Below, piece by piece: positions 5,904 to 6,189 of a DNA stretch of 6,189 nucleotides. Positions within the stretch are counted from its first letter, which is position 1; each line of letters opens with the position of its first letter. Source of the stretch: an uncultured Lachnospiraceae bacterium (GTDB lineage Bacteria; Bacillota; Clostridia; Lachnospirales; Lachnospiraceae); contig CAMALD010000091.1 of NCBI GenBank assembly GCA_945836355.1, forward strand, positions 1-6,189, in the 5' to 3' direction. Both the position numbers and the translations under genes were made by a program. The notes beneath the pieces were generated by a model. It saw nothing but the letters and a program-made list of their open reading frames with translations, was not told where the DNA came from and did not search any database.

Positions 5904-5926
5904 TCAAGATATGGTGTATGTCTTGA
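5904..5926. promoter_or_regulatory. Candidate operator: inverted repeat overlapping the -35 of the DUF1858 promoter
   Basis: TCAAGA (5904-5909) and TCTTGA (5921-5926) are perfect inverted copies separated by 11 bases, centre to centre 17 bases. The right arm covers most of the -35 hexamer, so a dimeric protein bound here could block or modulate initiation. No specific regulator is identified. Confidence 0.4.
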
Positions 5927-5951
5927 CGAAGTCGGGGGAATACTATATAAT
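5923..5951 (+). promoter_or_regulatory. Strong sigma-A-type promoter of the DUF1858 gene
   Basis: TTGACG (5923-5928) and a perfect TATAAT (5946-5951) are separated by exactly 17 bases. Transcription should start near 5958, giving a leader of about 68 bases that contains the 12-base perfect palindrome CTTTCCGGAAAG (5982-5993). Confidence 0.85.
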
Positions 5952-6025
5952 CAAGCATGGAGGTCGTCCGGTTCATCGGCGCTTTCCGGAAAGTATTGTG
6001 AAAAGACAGCAAAGGAGAGAAAAAG

Positions 6026-6189
6026 ATGAAGGTAACAAAGGATATGACAATTGCTCAGATCATTCAGATCGATACCAATATTATCCCGATTCTTATGGAT
6101 GCAGGCATGCACTGCATCGGATGCCCGTCCGCACAGGGCGAGAGCCTGGTTGAGGCTGCGTTTGTACATGGGATTGACGCAGACAAGCT
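6026..6189 (+). CDS. DUF1858 redox-disulfide domain protein (3' end outside window)
   Basis: The first 54 residues of a small cytoplasmic protein of the DUF1858 family, also described as the hybrid cluster protein-associated redox disulfide domain. Visible are the typical N-terminus ([14 protein letters not shown]), the helix leading to [16 protein letters not shown] with the CxxC pair Cys30 and Cys33, and [14 protein letters not shown]. Family members are usually 60-80 residues, so probably only a short C-terminal part is missing. The CxxC is presumed to be redox active or to bind a metal; the exact reaction is not established. ATG 6026 has AAAGGAGA at 6011-6018, 7 bases upstream. A near-consensus promoter suggests strong expression. 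Whether a hybrid cluster protein gene follows cannot be seen. Confidence 0.9.
   Translation, partial: MKVTKDMTIAQIIQIDTNIIPILMDAGMHCIGCPSAQGESLVEAAFVHGIDADK

Larger units (their letters stand above)
5708..6025. other. Divergent intergenic region between ferredoxin and DUF1858 genes
   Basis: These 318 bases hold the ferredoxin leader and promoter on the left and the DUF1858 promoter and leader on the right. The middle (about 5780-5900) has no convincing gene. It contains a GCCGG (5821-5825) / CCGGC (5844-5848) inverted repeat enclosing the palindrome TTCGAA (5832-5837), and a short CCC-TTTT-GGG hairpin (5807-5814 region). These could be operator or RNA structures, but none matches a riboswitch I recognise. 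Confidence 0.5.

Noticed and set aside
5957..6001. 14-codon leader peptide frame (ATG to TGA) in the DUF1858 leader
   Set aside because: Its ATG coincides with the predicted transcription start and has no ribosome site. It holds no run of regulatory codons.
5818..6012. 64-codon minus-strand open frame in the divergent intergenic region
   Set aside because: It runs through a near-consensus plus-strand promoter and has no ribosome site or family resemblance.

Overview
The window looks like chromosomal DNA from an anaerobic Clostridia member, most plausibly a moderately high-GC Lachnospiraceae. The grounds are the strong Shine-Dalgarno sites of the AGGAG type, sigma-A-like promoters, a 56-residue clostridial 2[4Fe-4S] ferredoxin, a DUF1858 (hybrid-cluster-protein-associated) gene, and a radical SAM protein of the B12-binding/DUF4080 type. 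The assignment rests on recognition of protein families, not on a search. No tRNA, rRNA, CRISPR array, insertion sequence or phage gene was seen.

Layout. (1) Positions 1-497 hold the C-terminal part of a highly expressed-looking L-fucose isomerase family sugar isomerase, closed by a clear intrinsic terminator (521-556). (2) Positions 576-4439 hold three co-directional genes that may form one operon: a stand-alone ABC-fold ATPase (COG3910-like) with an unusual N-terminal extension, a B12-binding radical SAM enzyme starting at TTG, and a DnaQ-like DEDDh 3'-5' exonuclease whose start overlaps the radical SAM stop by 7 bases. (3) A separate promoter (4485-4512) drives a MerR-type DNA-binding protein with a long coiled-coil/acidic/helical tail (4575-5399). 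(4) A convergent hairpin region (5421-5457) separates it from a minus-strand ferredoxin gene (5537-5707). (5) A divergent intergenic region with promoters on both strands leads to a DUF1858 redox-disulfide protein (6026 to the window end, truncated there).

How the genes work together. The isomerase belongs to a sugar catabolic locus lying to the left. The ATPase, radical SAM enzyme and exonuclease are linked by strand and spacing, but no shared pathway can be read from the sequence; the radical SAM-exonuclease overlap is the firmest link. The ferredoxin and DUF1858 protein are both small cysteine-based redox proteins transcribed divergently, consistent with anaerobic electron-transfer or nitrosative/oxidative-stress functions. 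Nothing here is a clearly new system. The most open questions are the function of the radical SAM protein, the ATPase gene that begins directly after a terminator with no room for a promoter, and whether the MerR-like protein is a regulator or a chromosome-organising factor.
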